From the NCBI GenBank assembly GCA_965213845.1, contig CBDCAI010000014.1:434001-498000 (forward strand): 64,000 nucleotides of DNA, read 5' to 3'. Shown piece after piece: positions 7,726 to 16,660 of the stretch. This DNA comes from JBBROS01 sp965213845. GTDB taxonomy: Bacteria > Pseudomonadota > Alphaproteobacteria > Acetobacterales > Acetobacteraceae. Within the stretch, counting starts at the first letter, position 1. Every line of letters starts with the position of its first letter. The position numbers and the translations under genes were made by a program. Under the pieces are notes generated by a model that saw only the letters and a program-made list of their open reading frames with translations, had not been told where the DNA came from and searched no databases.

Positions 7726-10022
7726 CGCCGGCGCTTGCCCACGGGCCGGCCCCGGCGCGGCGGCGGACGCTCGGGGCCCGAGGGCGCGTCCGCCAGCCTC
7801 GAAGCGCGGTCCGAATGGCCGGAGCGCGCGGGGCCGAAGCTCATGGACCCGGAGACCATGCCGAAGATCATGCCGCCGGTGATCGGGCTGGCCTCCATCA
7901 GCCGCACCTCGACCTCCTGCGCCAGGTGATAGGTCAGCCGGGTGCGGCGGCCCGACAGGGTCTGGGTGGGTTCGTCGTACACGAAGTAGTCGCCGCCGAG
8001 CCCGGCCATGGGGATCAGCCCCTGCGCGCCGGAATCGACCACGGCCACGAACAGGCCGAAGCGCTGCACGCCGGTGATCCGGGCCAGGAACGTGGCGCCG
8101 ACCTTGTCGGCCATGAAGGCGGCCAGGTAGCGGTCGATCGCCTCCCGCTCCGCCATCGCGGCCCGGCGCTCGGTGGCGCTGATGTGCTCGGCGATGTCGG
8201 GAAAGCGGGCGGGCTCGTCGGCATCCAGCCCGCCCAGGCCCAGCTTCAGGCCGGTGATCAGCGCGCGGTGCACCAGCAGGTCGGCATAGCGGCGGATCGG
8301 GCTGGTGAAATGGGCGTACCGCGTCAGCGCCAGGCCGAAATGGCCGATGTTCTCGGGGCTGTAGGCCGCCTGCATCTGGGCCCGCAGCACCACCTCGTTG
8401 ACCAGCGGCGCTTCCTCCGTGCCCGCAACCTTCTGCAGCACGTGGTCGAGGTCGCGGGGGTGGAGGGCGTTGCCGGGGGGCAGGCTGATGTCCATGCCGT
8501 GCAGGACGGTCCGCAGCGTCTCGAGCTTCTCCTCGCTGGGCGGCGCATGGATGCGGTACATGCAGGGCCGGTGCAGCCGCTCCAGCTCCTCCGCCGCGGC
8601 GACGTTGGCCAGGATCATGAACTCCTCGATCAGCCGGTGGCTGTCGAGGCGCGGGCGGGGCACGATCTTCTCGACCACGCCGCCGTTCAGCACGACCTGG
8701 CGTTCCGGCAGGTCGAGGTCCAGCGTGCCGCGGGCCTTGCGGGCGGACAGCAGCAGGCGAAAGGCGGCATAAAGGTCGCCGAACCGCGTCTCGCCCGCGT
8801 CGTGGGAGGCCTGGACGGCGGTGTAGGTCATGCGCGCCTGGCTCCGCATCAGGCCGCGGCCGAAGCGGTGGCGCGTCTTCCGCCCGGCGGCGTCGATGTG
8901 CATCTCGACAAACAGGCAGCCGCGGTCCTCGTCGGGGCGCAGGCTGCACCAGCCGTTGCTGAGCGCCTCGGGCAGCATGGGCACGACGCGGTCGGGGAAA
9001 TACACGCTGTTGCCCCGGCTGGCCGCCGCGCGGTCCAGCGGCGCGCCGGGGCGGACGTAGTGGCCGACGTCGGCGATGGCGACGATCAGGCGGTAGCCGC
9101 CCTCGCCCGCTGCGGCCGGCTCGGCGAACACGGCGTCGTCGAAGTCGCGGGCATCCTCGCCGTCGATGGTGATGAGGCCGATGGGGCGCAGGTCTTCGCG
9201 CTTGCCCAGGGGTGTGGCGCGGGCGCGGGCGGCGTCCTCCAGCGCCTCGGGCGAGAACTCCTGCGGGATGTCGTGCGTGTGGATGCAGATCAGGCTGACC
9301 GAGCGCGCGTCGCCCATGCGGCCCAGCCGTTCGGTGACGCGGGCGGGCTTCAGGCCGAAGGCGGTGCCGGGCAGGGGGGTGGCGGAGACGATCTCGTCGG
9401 CCTCGGCGTCCATCGTCTCGCCCGCGGGGATGCGCCACTCGGCCTTTGCCCGCCGGTCGGTGGGCGTGACGCGGCCGCCGCCATTCGCATCCGGGCGGTA
9501 CACGCCCAGGATCCGGCTGGGGGCGTCGGTCAGGCGCTTGATGGTGCGACCTTCGTACTTGCCGTCGGGCATCAGCCGCAGGCGGGCGAGGACGCGGTCG
9601 CCGGGGGCCAGCGCCGGCTCGCCCCGGCGTTCGCTGTGCATCAGGATCAGCGGCGGCGGCCCGTCCTCGGACCAGTCGACGGGGCGCGCCACGGCGTCGC
9701 CGTCCGGGTCGGTCCCGGTGATACGGACGATCGTGGCGTCCGGCAGGCGGGCAGGAGGTGCGAAGCGGCGGTGTCCGGCGGGGGCGATGGCGCCCTCCCT
9801 GCTGAGGTCGCCCAACAGGACGCGCAACTCGTGCTTGAGTTCGGGGGGGATGCCGAATTCCCGCGCCAGCTCGCGCTTGCCGACGCGCCCTGGGGCTGCG
9901 GCGATGAACGCCCGGATCGTTTCCCGGCTCGGCAGTCCGCTGCCCCGGCTCACGTCACCGCCGCCTTCCAGGCTCGGCTCCTTCGGCGCGTCGGGGGGGC
10001 CGCCGCGCGGTCGGCGCGCCAC
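7722..10022 (-). CDS. rnr: Ribonuclease R
   Basis: Processive 3'-5' exoribonuclease of the RNB family, 766 residues. The N-terminal winged-helix region (about 30-90) is followed by cold-shock-like domains. The RNB catalytic core carries TIDGEDARDFDDAV near 290 with the metal-binding Asp cluster, GNSVYFPDRVVPMLPE near 345, and HFTSPIRRYADL near 610. A C-terminal S1 domain follows. The GTG start falls directly after the topA TAA with no spacer. It degrades structured RNA and takes part in rRNA and tmRNA quality control; smpB lies elsewhere in this window (23769-24254). Confidence 0.95.
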   Translation of the reverse strand: MARRPRGGPPDAPKEPSLEGGGDVSRGSGLPSRETIRAFIAAAPGRVGKRELAREFGIPPELKHELRVLLGDLSREGAIAPAGHRRFAPPARLPDATIVRITGTDPDGDAVARPVDWSEDGPPPLILMHSERRGEPALAPGDRVLARLRLMPDGKYEGRTIKRLTDAPSRILGVYRPDANGGGRVTPTDRRAKAEWRIPAGETMDAEADEIVSATPLPGTAFGLKPARVTERLGRMGDARSVSLICIHTHDIPQEFSPEALEDAARARATPLGKREDLRPIGLITIDGEDARDFDDAVFAEPAAAGEGGYRLIVAIADVGHYVRPGAPLDRAAASRGNSVYFPDRVVPMLPEALSNGWCSLRPDEDRGCLFVEMHIDAAGRKTRHRFGRGLMRSQARMTYTAVQASHDAGETRFGDLYAAFRLLLSARKARGTLDLDLPERQVVLNGGVVEKIVPRPRLDSHRLIEEFMILANVAAAEELERLHRPCMYRIHAPPSEEKLETLRTVLHGMDISLPPGNALHPRDLDHVLQKVAGTEEAPLVNEVVLRAQMQAAYSPENIGHFGLALTRYAHFTSPIRRYADLLVHRALITGLKLGLGGLDADEPARFPDIAEHISATERRAAMAEREAIDRYLAAFMADKVGATFLARITGVQRFGLFVAVVDSGAQGLIPMAGLGGDYFVYDEPTQTLSGRRTRLTYHLAQEVEVRLMEASPITGGMIFGMVSGSMSFGPARSGHSDRASRLADAPSGPERPPPRRGRPVGKRRR

Positions 10023-12713
10023 TTACCCGGCCTTGCGCGCAGGCGTCTTGCGGGGGGCGGCTTTCTTCGCCGGGGCCTTGCGGGCCGCGCTCTTCGGGGC
10101 CGCGTTCTTCGGGGCTGCGGCTTTCGGGGCGGCCACCTTTCTGGGAGCGGCCTTCTTCGGAGCCGCCTTCGCGCGGCCCTTGCCCTTCAGCACCTTGCCG
10201 CGCTCGGCCAACAACGCGACCGCGTCCTCGAGCGAGAAGTCGTCGATCCCGGCGTCCTTCGGCAAGTTGGCGACCACGCTGCCGTGCTGGGCATAGGGGC
10301 CGAACCGCCCCTTCTTCACCATGACCGGCTGCTTGTCTTTCGGGTGCGCGCCCAGGCTGCGCACGCTGTCCAGCTTCTTGGCCAGCGCGTCCACGGCACG
10401 GTTTATGCCGACCGACACGACGTCGTCGTCCTTGTCGAGCGAGGCATAGACGCTGCCCATCCGGACGAAGGGCCCGAACCGCCCGATCCCCGCCTCGATC
10501 GGCTCGCCCCGCTCAGGGTGCACGCCCACCAGGCGCGGCAGCGACAGCAGCCCCAGCGCCTGTTCCAGCGTGACCGCCTCACCGTCCATCCCCTTGGGCA
10601 AGGAGGTGCGGCGCGGCTTGCTTTTCTTGTCGGCCGGGTCCGGCTCGCCCTGCTGGGCATAGAGTCCATAGGGGCCGCGGCGCACGGTGATGGGCTCGCC
10701 GGTCTCGGGATGGTGGCCCAGCTCGCGCTTGCCTTCCTTCAGCGTCTCGCCGGCCTGGTCGCCGCTGTCGATCGCGAGGCGGCGGGTGAACTGACAGGCC
10801 GGGTAGTTGGAGCAGCCGATGAAGCTGCCGTGGCGCCCGAGCTTCAGGCCGAGCCGGCCGGCATTGCAGGCGGGGCAGAGGCGCGGGTCGACCGCATTGC
10901 CCTCGGCGTCGTTGCGTGGGGGGAAGAAGTGCTCGCCGAGGTCCGCGTCGAGCGCGTCGATCACGTCGGAGATCTTCAGCTCGCGCGTCTGTTCGACGGC
11001 CTTGCTGAACTGATCCCAGAAGTCCTGCATCACCTGGCGCCACTCGGCCTTGCCGTCGCTGATGTCGTCCAGCCGCTCCTCGAGGCTCGCGGTGAACCCG
11101 GTATCAACGTAACGCTCGAAGAAGCTGGTCAGGAAGGCCGTCACCAGGCGGCCGCGGTCTTCCGGGATGAAACGGCGCGCCTCCATGCGGACGTACTCGC
11201 GGTCGCGCAGCACCGTCAGGATGCTGGCGTAGGTGCTGGGGCGGCCGATGCCCAGCTCCTCCATCTTCTTGACCAGGCTGGCTTCCGAGAAGCGCGGCGG
11301 CGGCTGCGTGAAGTGCTGGTCGGCCGAGACCCAGTCCGCGCGCTTGCGGTCAGGCGCGATCGGGTCGTTCTCGTGCATGGGCGGCAGCATCCGGCTCTCG
11401 TCGGCCTGGCCGTCCGGCGCGTCGTCCACGTCCTCGCGATACAGCTTCAGGTAGCCGTCGAAGGCCACGATGGAGCCGTTGGCCCGCAGGCGGGTGCCGC
11501 CGCTGGCGATGTCGACGGCCACCTGGTCCAGCTCGGCCGACTGCATCTGGCTCGCGACGGCGCGCTTCCACACGAGGTCGTACAGCCGGCGCTGCTCGTC
11601 GTTGAGGTAGCGGGCGACCACCTCGGGCGTGCGGGCGACGTCCGTGGGGCGGATCGCCTCGTGCGCCTCCTGCGCGTTCTTGGCCTTGCTGGTGTATTCG
11701 CGAGGCGCCGCCGGCACGTAGTCGGGGCCATAGGTCGTGCCGACATGGTCGCGGATGGACAGCATGGCCTCCCGGGCCATCTGCACGCCGTCGGTGCGCA
11801 TGTAGGTGATGAGGCCGGTGGTCTCGCCGTCCAGCTCCACGCCTTCATACAGCTGTTGGGCGCAGCGCATGGTGCCCTGGGCGCCCATGCCCAGCTTGCG
11901 GCTGGCTTCCTGCTGCAGCGTGCTGGTGGTGAAGGGTGCCGGCGGGTGGCGCTTCACGCGCCGGCGCTCGACGCTCGCCACGCTGAAGCTGCCGGCCTCG
12001 ACGCTGGCCTTGGCCCGGTGCGCCAGATCGGCGGCGTTCAAGTCGAACTGGTCCAGCCGCTTGCCGTCCAGATGGGTCAGCCGGGCCAGGAAGGGCGCGC
12101 CGGCCGGAGTCAGCACATGCGCCTCGACCGTCCAGTACTCGCGCGGCCGGAAGGCCTCGATCTCCGCCTCGCGCTCGCACACCAGGCGCAATGCCACGGA
12201 CTGCACCCGCCCGGCGCTGCGCGACCCCGGCAGCTTGCGCCACAGCACCGGCGACAGGGTGAAGCCCACCAGGTAGTCGAGCGCCCGGCGCGCGAGGTAC
12301 GCCTCGATCAGCGGCTGGTCCAGCTCCCGCGGGTGGGCGATGGCATAGGTGATGGCCGACTTGGTGATCTCGTTGAACGTGATGCGTTTCACGTTCACGC
12401 CCTTCAGCGCCTTGCGTTCGTCCAGCATGGCGCGCACGTGCCAGCTGATGGCCTCGCCCTCGCGGTCCGGGTCGGTGGCGAGATACAGCGTGCCGGCGCC
12501 CTTGACGGCCTTGGCGATGGCCGAGACCTGGCGTTGTCCCCGCTCGTCGGCCGCCCAGTCCATCGCGAACCCTTCCTCGGGGCGGACGCTGCCGTCCTTG
12601 GGCGGCAGGTCGCGGACATGGCCGAAGCTCGCCAGGACGGTGTAGCCGCCGCCCAGATACTTGTTGATGGTCTTGGCCTTGGCCGGCGATTCGACGACGA
12701 CGACGTCTGTCAT
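10023..12713 (-). CDS. topA: DNA topoisomerase I
   Basis: Type IA topoisomerase relaxing negative supercoils, 896 residues. The TOPRIM domain opens with VVVESPAKAKTI and has ATDPDREGEAI near 80. The active-site tyrosine is Tyr304 in GLITYMRTDG. A zinc-ribbon segment has CPACNAGRLGLKLGR and CSNYPAC. Further repeats (GRFGPFVRMG, GRFGPYAQHG) match the C-terminal topoisomerase modules. The last 50-55 residues are a Lys/Ala/Pro-rich basic tail, common in alphaproteobacterial TopA and probably for DNA or RNA polymerase contact. It sits between dprA (33-base gap) and rnr (no gap). Confidence 0.97.
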   Translation of the reverse strand: MTDVVVVESPAKAKTINKYLGGGYTVLASFGHVRDLPPKDGSVRPEEGFAMDWAADERGQRQVSAIAKAVKGAGTLYLATDPDREGEAISWHVRAMLDERKALKGVNVKRITFNEITKSAITYAIAHPRELDQPLIEAYLARRALDYLVGFTLSPVLWRKLPGSRSAGRVQSVALRLVCEREAEIEAFRPREYWTVEAHVLTPAGAPFLARLTHLDGKRLDQFDLNAADLAHRAKASVEAGSFSVASVERRRVKRHPPAPFTTSTLQQEASRKLGMGAQGTMRCAQQLYEGVELDGETTGLITYMRTDGVQMAREAMLSIRDHVGTTYGPDYVPAAPREYTSKAKNAQEAHEAIRPTDVARTPEVVARYLNDEQRRLYDLVWKRAVASQMQSAELDQVAVDIASGGTRLRANGSIVAFDGYLKLYREDVDDAPDGQADESRMLPPMHENDPIAPDRKRADWVSADQHFTQPPPRFSEASLVKKMEELGIGRPSTYASILTVLRDREYVRMEARRFIPEDRGRLVTAFLTSFFERYVDTGFTASLEERLDDISDGKAEWRQVMQDFWDQFSKAVEQTRELKISDVIDALDADLGEHFFPPRNDAEGNAVDPRLCPACNAGRLGLKLGRHGSFIGCSNYPACQFTRRLAIDSGDQAGETLKEGKRELGHHPETGEPITVRRGPYGLYAQQGEPDPADKKSKPRRTSLPKGMDGEAVTLEQALGLLSLPRLVGVHPERGEPIEAGIGRFGPFVRMGSVYASLDKDDDVVSVGINRAVDALAKKLDSVRSLGAHPKDKQPVMVKKGRFGPYAQHGSVVANLPKDAGIDDFSLEDAVALLAERGKVLKGKGRAKAAPKKAAPRKVAAPKAAAPKNAAPKSAARKAPAKKAAPRKTPARKAG

Positions 12714-12746
12714 TCTGTCCCTATGGAGGCTTGCCCCGGCAGCGGC

Positions 12747-13859
12747 CTATACGATCCGGCAGACCTGGCTTCCCGCCTGCTGGACCAGCCCCTCGGCCTC
12801 CAGCTCCTCGAGCACGCCCAGCACCGCCGCAGCCGACAACTGGCAGTGCCGCACCAGATCGTCAACCGCCACCCATGCAGGGCTGAGCATTTCCAACAGC
12901 TTGACCCGGTCGCCGAACCGGCTGTCCGCGGTCGCGCCGGCCGGGGCGGGATTGAAACGGCGCCGGGTCTCGGCGACTCCGGCCGGGGTCGGACCGGGCA
13001 TGCGCCGGCCCAGCAGGTCCGGCAGATGGGCCAGGACGTCGGCGGCGCTCTCCGTCAGATGCGCGTGCTCGGAGCGGATCAGGTCGTTCGAGCCGCGGCA
13101 GCGCGGGTCGAGCGGCGAACCCGGCACGGCGTACAGCTCCCGGTTCGCCTCCTGCGCCATGCGGGCGGTGATGAGGCTGCCTGACTGCGGCGCCGCCTCG
13201 ATCACGACCACGCCCTGCGACAGGCCGGCGATGACGCGGTTGCGGCGGGGGAAGTGCCGCGCCTGCGGTGCCGTGCCGAGCGGCGCCTCGGCAACCACGG
13301 CGCCCCCTTCGGCGATCCGGGCCTGCAGGTCGGCGTGCTCGGGCGGGTAGGGGATGTCGAGCCCGCCGGCGATGGCGGCGATGGTGCGGCCGGTCCGCAG
13401 CGCGCCTTCATGCGCCGCGGCGTCCACCCCGCGCGCGAGGCCCGAGACGACGGCCAGCCCTTTCAGGCCGAGGTCGGACGCCAGCAGCTCGGCCATGCGG
13501 CGCCCGTTGGCGGAGGCGTTGCGGGCACCCACGACGGCGACGGCCGGGTCCTGGAACACCGAGGTGTCGCCCAGCACCGACAGGACCGGCGGCCCTGCCT
13601 CCAGCAAGGCGAGCAGCGGCGGGTAGTCGGCGTCGCCCACGAACAGCATGCGGCCGCCCAGCCGGTCCAACGCGTCCATCTCCCGCCGGATCGCGCCGGG
13701 GTCGGGGATGGAGGGGGGCGCCTGCCGCCCGGCGGTGCGGGCGAGGCCGGGGAGCGCGTCGAGCGCCGCCGCCGCCGTGCCGAAACGGTCGAGCAGGCGG
13801 CGGTAGGTGACGGGTCCCACGCCTTCCGTCCGCGCCAGGCGCAGGCGCTCGGCGGTCAA
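12747..13859 (-). CDS. dprA: DNA-processing protein DprA
   Basis: Binds incoming single-stranded DNA and loads RecA during natural transformation. 370 residues. An N-terminal SAM-like region (LARTEGVGPVTYRRLL) is followed by the Rossmann-like core with VVGARNASANGRR, VVSGLARGVDAAAHEGAL and RRNRVIAGLSQGVVVIEA. A C-terminal winged-helix domain (about 305-370) is of the DprA type. No ATG or GTG fits near the expected N-terminus; TTG at 13859 overlaps the plsY stop (TTGA) and gives MTAERLRLART, so I take that as the start. comEC is also in the window (19635-21791). Confidence 0.9.
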   Translation of the reverse strand: MTAERLRLARTEGVGPVTYRRLLDRFGTAAAALDALPGLARTAGRQAPPSIPDPGAIRREMDALDRLGGRMLFVGDADYPPLLALLEAGPPVLSVLGDTSVFQDPAVAVVGARNASANGRRMAELLASDLGLKGLAVVSGLARGVDAAAHEGALRTGRTIAAIAGGLDIPYPPEHADLQARIAEGGAVVAEAPLGTAPQARHFPRRNRVIAGLSQGVVVIEAAPQSGSLITARMAQEANRELYAVPGSPLDPRCRGSNDLIRSEHAHLTESAADVLAHLPDLLGRRMPGPTPAGVAETRRRFNPAPAGATADSRFGDRVKLLEMLSPAWVAVDDLVRHCQLSAAAVLGVLEELEAEGLVQQAGSQVCRIV

Positions 13860-14452
13860 GGGGTGGCGGACCCGCTGCCGATCCGTGGCTCCGTTCCGGC
13901 GATCAGGCGGCGGATGTTGCCGCCGTGCCGCAGGATGACCACCAGGCTGACCACGATCACCGGCACCAAGGGATGCGACAGGGACACCAGCAGCAGGAGC
14001 GGCGCCGCGAGGAAGGCCATGATCCCCGCAAGGCTCGATCGGCGGGACAGGAAGGCCGTCGCCAGCCAGATCGCCGCGCAGGCCAGGGCGAGCATCCAGT
14101 TCCACACCAGGAACACGCCGAGCCCGGTGGCCACACCCTTGCCGCCGCGCCCCAGCAGCCAGATGCTGAAGCAGTGGCCCAGCACGGCGCCCATTCCGGC
14201 AAGCTCCACCAGGCCCCAGTCGCCGTACCGGCTCGCCAGGCCTGCCGCCAGGGCGCCCTTGCCGCCGTCCAGCAGCAGCGTCGCCAGCGCCAGGCCGCGC
14301 CTTCCGGTGCGCAGCACGTTGGTGGCGCCGGTGTTGCCGGAGCCGACGCGCCGGATGTCGAGCCCGGCGAGACGCGTCAGGATCAGGCCGAACGGGATCG
14401 AGCCCAGCGCGTAGCCGAACAGCGCGGCCAGGCCCCAGGCCTCCGGCATCAT
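13856..14452 (-). CDS. plsY: Glycerol-3-phosphate acyltransferase PlsY
   Basis: Integral membrane enzyme that transfers the acyl group from acyl-phosphate to glycerol-3-phosphate, the first step of phospholipid synthesis. 198 residues with several membrane segments. The conserved motifs are GSIPFGLIL, RRVGSGNTGATNVLR, DGGKGALA, GHCFSIWL and GGKGVATGLGV. It starts at the first of two consecutive ATGs, inside the ATGA overlap with pyrC'. Its acyl-phosphate supplier PlsX is not in the window. Confidence 0.96.
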   Translation of the reverse strand: MMPEAWGLAALFGYALGSIPFGLILTRLAGLDIRRVGSGNTGATNVLRTGRRGLALATLLLDGGKGALAAGLASRYGDWGLVELAGMGAVLGHCFSIWLLGRGGKGVATGLGVFLVWNWMLALACAAIWLATAFLSRRSSLAGIMAFLAAPLLLLVSLSHPLVPVIVVSLVVILRHGGNIRRLIAGTEPRIGSGSATP

Positions 14453-15726
14453 GCGCCGAACACCCGCCGCCCGGCCTTCCAGGTGCCGATCACCTGGCCC
14501 TCGAGCGCGCGGCCGTCGAAGGGGGTGTTCTGCGACTTGCCCGGCAGCGCCCCGGCCTCGACCTTCCAGGCCCGCTCGAGATCGAACAGGCACAGGTCGG
14601 CGCGGGCCCCGGGGGCGAGCCGCCCGGCCTCGATCCCCAGCACCCGCGCCGGGCGGGCCGTCAGCAGGTCCAGCGCACGCATCAGCGGCAGGCCGTTGTT
14701 GTGCACCTGGGCCAGCGTGATGCCGAGCAGGGTGGCGAGCCCCGTGCCGCCCGGCGTCGCCAGCGCGAAGGGCAGCCGCTTGTCGTCCGCGTCGCGCGGC
14801 TGGTGGTCGCTGGCGATGGCGTCGATGGTGCCGTCGGCCAGCGCGGCGCAGACGGCCAGGCGGTCCGTGTCCGGGCGCAGCGGCGGCGAGAGCTTGGCAT
14901 AGGTGCGGAAGTCGCCGATCGCCGTCTCGTTCAGGTCGAAATAGGGCGGTGCGGTGTCGCAGGTGACGGGCAGGCCATCGTGCTTGGCGCGGCGGATCAG
15001 CTCGATCGCCTCGGCGGTCGAGACATGGGCGAAATGCAGCGTGCCGCCGGTCAACTGCGCCAGGCGAATGTCGCGGGCGACCAGGATGGCCTCGGCGGCT
15101 GCGGGGATGCCGGGCAGGCCGAGCCTGGTGGCCTGCTCCCCCTCGGTGGCGGCGCCGCCCGCGGCCAAGGCGGGGTCCTCGGGGTGCTGGACGATCATGG
15201 CGCCGAAGCCGCGGGCGTAGGACAGGGCCACACGCATCAGCCGGGCATCGGCGATGGCGCGCTGGCCGTCGGTGAAGGCGATGGCGCCGGCCTCGCGCAG
15301 CAGCCCGATCTCGGCGATCTCGTCGCCCATGCAGCCGCGGGTGACGGCGCCGTACGGCAGCACGGTCAGCGCGCCGGTGGCCTCGCCCAGGCTGCGCATC
15401 AGCTGCACCAGTGCCGGGTCGTCGAGCGCGGGGCGGCTGTCGGGCAGGGCGGCCAGGGTGGTGATCCCGGACGAGGAGGCGGCCTTGGCGGCGCTGGCGA
15501 CGGTCTCCCGGTATTCGAAGCCGGGCTCGCCGAGGCTGGCGCGCATGTCGACCAGGCCCGGGCACAGCACGGCGCCGCGGCCCTCCAGCACCGGCACGCC
15601 GTCGGGGCGGCCGATGTCGGGCCCCAGCGCGGCGATGCGGCCGTCCTGCACCAGCAGGCCGCCCCGCTGGTCGAGCCCGGTGGCCGGGTCGATGAGCCGC
15701 ACGTCCTGGAACAGCACGTCAAGCAT
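14449..15726 (-). CDS. pyrC: Dihydroorotase-like protein PyrC' (probably non-catalytic)
   Basis: Amidohydrolase-fold relative of dihydroorotase, 425 residues, normal family length. The metal-binding HxH near the N-terminus is absent: PGLVDMRASLGEPG has Arg62 and Ser64 where active class I enzymes have two His. The later His-His pair (TPHH in active enzymes) is replaced by APPYF. Other ligand positions survive: the Asp in AFTDG, the His in QHPED and HVST, and the Asp in IASDHQP. This pattern and the 8-base overlap with pyrB resemble Pseudomonas-type PyrC', which is inactive but needed to assemble aspartate transcarbamoylase. A catalytic dihydroorotase should exist elsewhere in the genome. Function is inferred. 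Confidence 0.85.
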   Translation of the reverse strand: MLDVLFQDVRLIDPATGLDQRGGLLVQDGRIAALGPDIGRPDGVPVLEGRGAVLCPGLVDMRASLGEPGFEYRETVASAAKAASSSGITTLAALPDSRPALDDPALVQLMRSLGEATGALTVLPYGAVTRGCMGDEIAEIGLLREAGAIAFTDGQRAIADARLMRVALSYARGFGAMIVQHPEDPALAAGGAATEGEQATRLGLPGIPAAAEAILVARDIRLAQLTGGTLHFAHVSTAEAIELIRRAKHDGLPVTCDTAPPYFDLNETAIGDFRTYAKLSPPLRPDTDRLAVCAALADGTIDAIASDHQPRDADDKRLPFALATPGGTGLATLLGITLAQVHNNGLPLMRALDLLTARPARVLGIEAGRLAPGARADLCLFDLERAWKVEAGALPGKSQNTPFDGRALEGQVIGTWKAGRRVFGA

Positions 15727-16660
15727 TGCGGGCGCCCCGGCGCGACAGGGTGTCCAGCACCGCCATGCGCACGGCGACTCCCATCTCCACCTGCTCGCCG
15801 ATCACGCTGATCAGCGGGTCGTCGGCGATGGCGCTGTCGATCTCGACGCCGCGGTTCATCGGGCCCGGGTGCATCACCAGCACGTCCTTTGCGGCCACGG
15901 CCAGCTTGGCGCGGTCCAGGCCGAAGAAGCGGAAGTACTCGCGGGCACTGGGCACGAGGCCGCGGGTCATGCGTTCCCGCTGCAGGCGCAGCATCATCAC
16001 GACGTCGACGCCGGCGAGACCTGTCTCCATGTCGTTGAACACCTCGACGCCCAGGCTGGTGGCCGCCGCCGGGATCAGCGTGGGCGGCCCCACGACCCGC
16101 ACCCGGGCGCCCATGGCCGAAAGCAGATGGATGTTCGACCGGGCGACCCGGCTGTGCAGCACGTCGCCGCAGATCGCGACCGTCAGACCCTCGAGCCGGC
16201 CGCGGCGGCGGCGCAGCGTGAGTGCGTCGAGCAGCGCCTGGGTCGGGTGCTCGTGCGTGCCGTCGCCGGCGTTGATGACCGACGACGACACTTTCTGGGC
16301 CAGCAGGTTGGGCGCGCCCGACTGGTCGTGCCGCACCACCAGCAGGTCGCAACGCATGGCGTTCAGCGTGCTGGCAGTGTCCAGCAGGGTCTCGCCCTTG
16401 TTCACGCTGCTGGTGCTGACGGACATGTTGATGACGTCCGCGCCCAGGCGCTTGCCCGCCAGCTCGAAGCTCGTGCGGGTGCGCGTGCTGTCCTCGAAGA
16501 ACAGGTTGATCAGCGTCCGGCCGCGCAGCAGGTCGCGCTGGGTCTTGCCGGAGCGGTTGAGCAGCACGTAGCTCTCGGCGAGGTCGAGCAGGTAGCCGAT
16601 CTCGGGCGGGTGCAGCCCCTCGATGGCGAGCAGATGGCGGTGCGGGTAGTGCAGGGTCAC
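15719..16660 (-). CDS. pyrB: Aspartate carbamoyltransferase catalytic subunit
   Basis: Condenses carbamoyl phosphate and aspartate in pyrimidine synthesis. 313 residues, standard length. Carbamoyl-phosphate binding is shown by FFEDSTRTRTSFE near 55; HPTQALLD near 139 and the aspartate-site MLRLQRERM near 225 follow, and HPGPMNRG near 270 completes the site. The GTG start overlaps the gltX stop (GTGA), and the 3' end overlaps pyrC' by 8 bases, which suggests a coupled holoenzyme. Confidence 0.96.
   Translation of the reverse strand: MTLHYPHRHLLAIEGLHPPEIGYLLDLAESYVLLNRSGKTQRDLLRGRTLINLFFEDSTRTRTSFELAGKRLGADVINMSVSTSSVNKGETLLDTASTLNAMRCDLLVVRHDQSGAPNLLAQKVSSSVINAGDGTHEHPTQALLDALTLRRRRGRLEGLTVAICGDVLHSRVARSNIHLLSAMGARVRVVGPPTLIPAAATSLGVEVFNDMETGLAGVDVVMMLRLQRERMTRGLVPSAREYFRFFGLDRAKLAVAAKDVLVMHPGPMNRGVEIDSAIADDPLISVIGEQVEMGVAVRMAVLDTLSRRGARNA

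Noticed and set aside
6199..9438. Reading the S41 protease as a 1079-residue fusion
   Set aside because: The extra N-terminal part is an off-frame read of rnr; GTG 7725 with a signal peptide is the real start.
10023..10200. Repeated Lys-Ala-Pro codons as a tandem repeat element
   Set aside because: They encode the basic C-terminal tail of TopA and are imperfect; normal coding low complexity.
7815..13184. A 1789-codon plus-strand open frame opposite rnr, topA and dprA
   Set aside because: Shadow frame of well-supported minus-strand genes; no domain seen.
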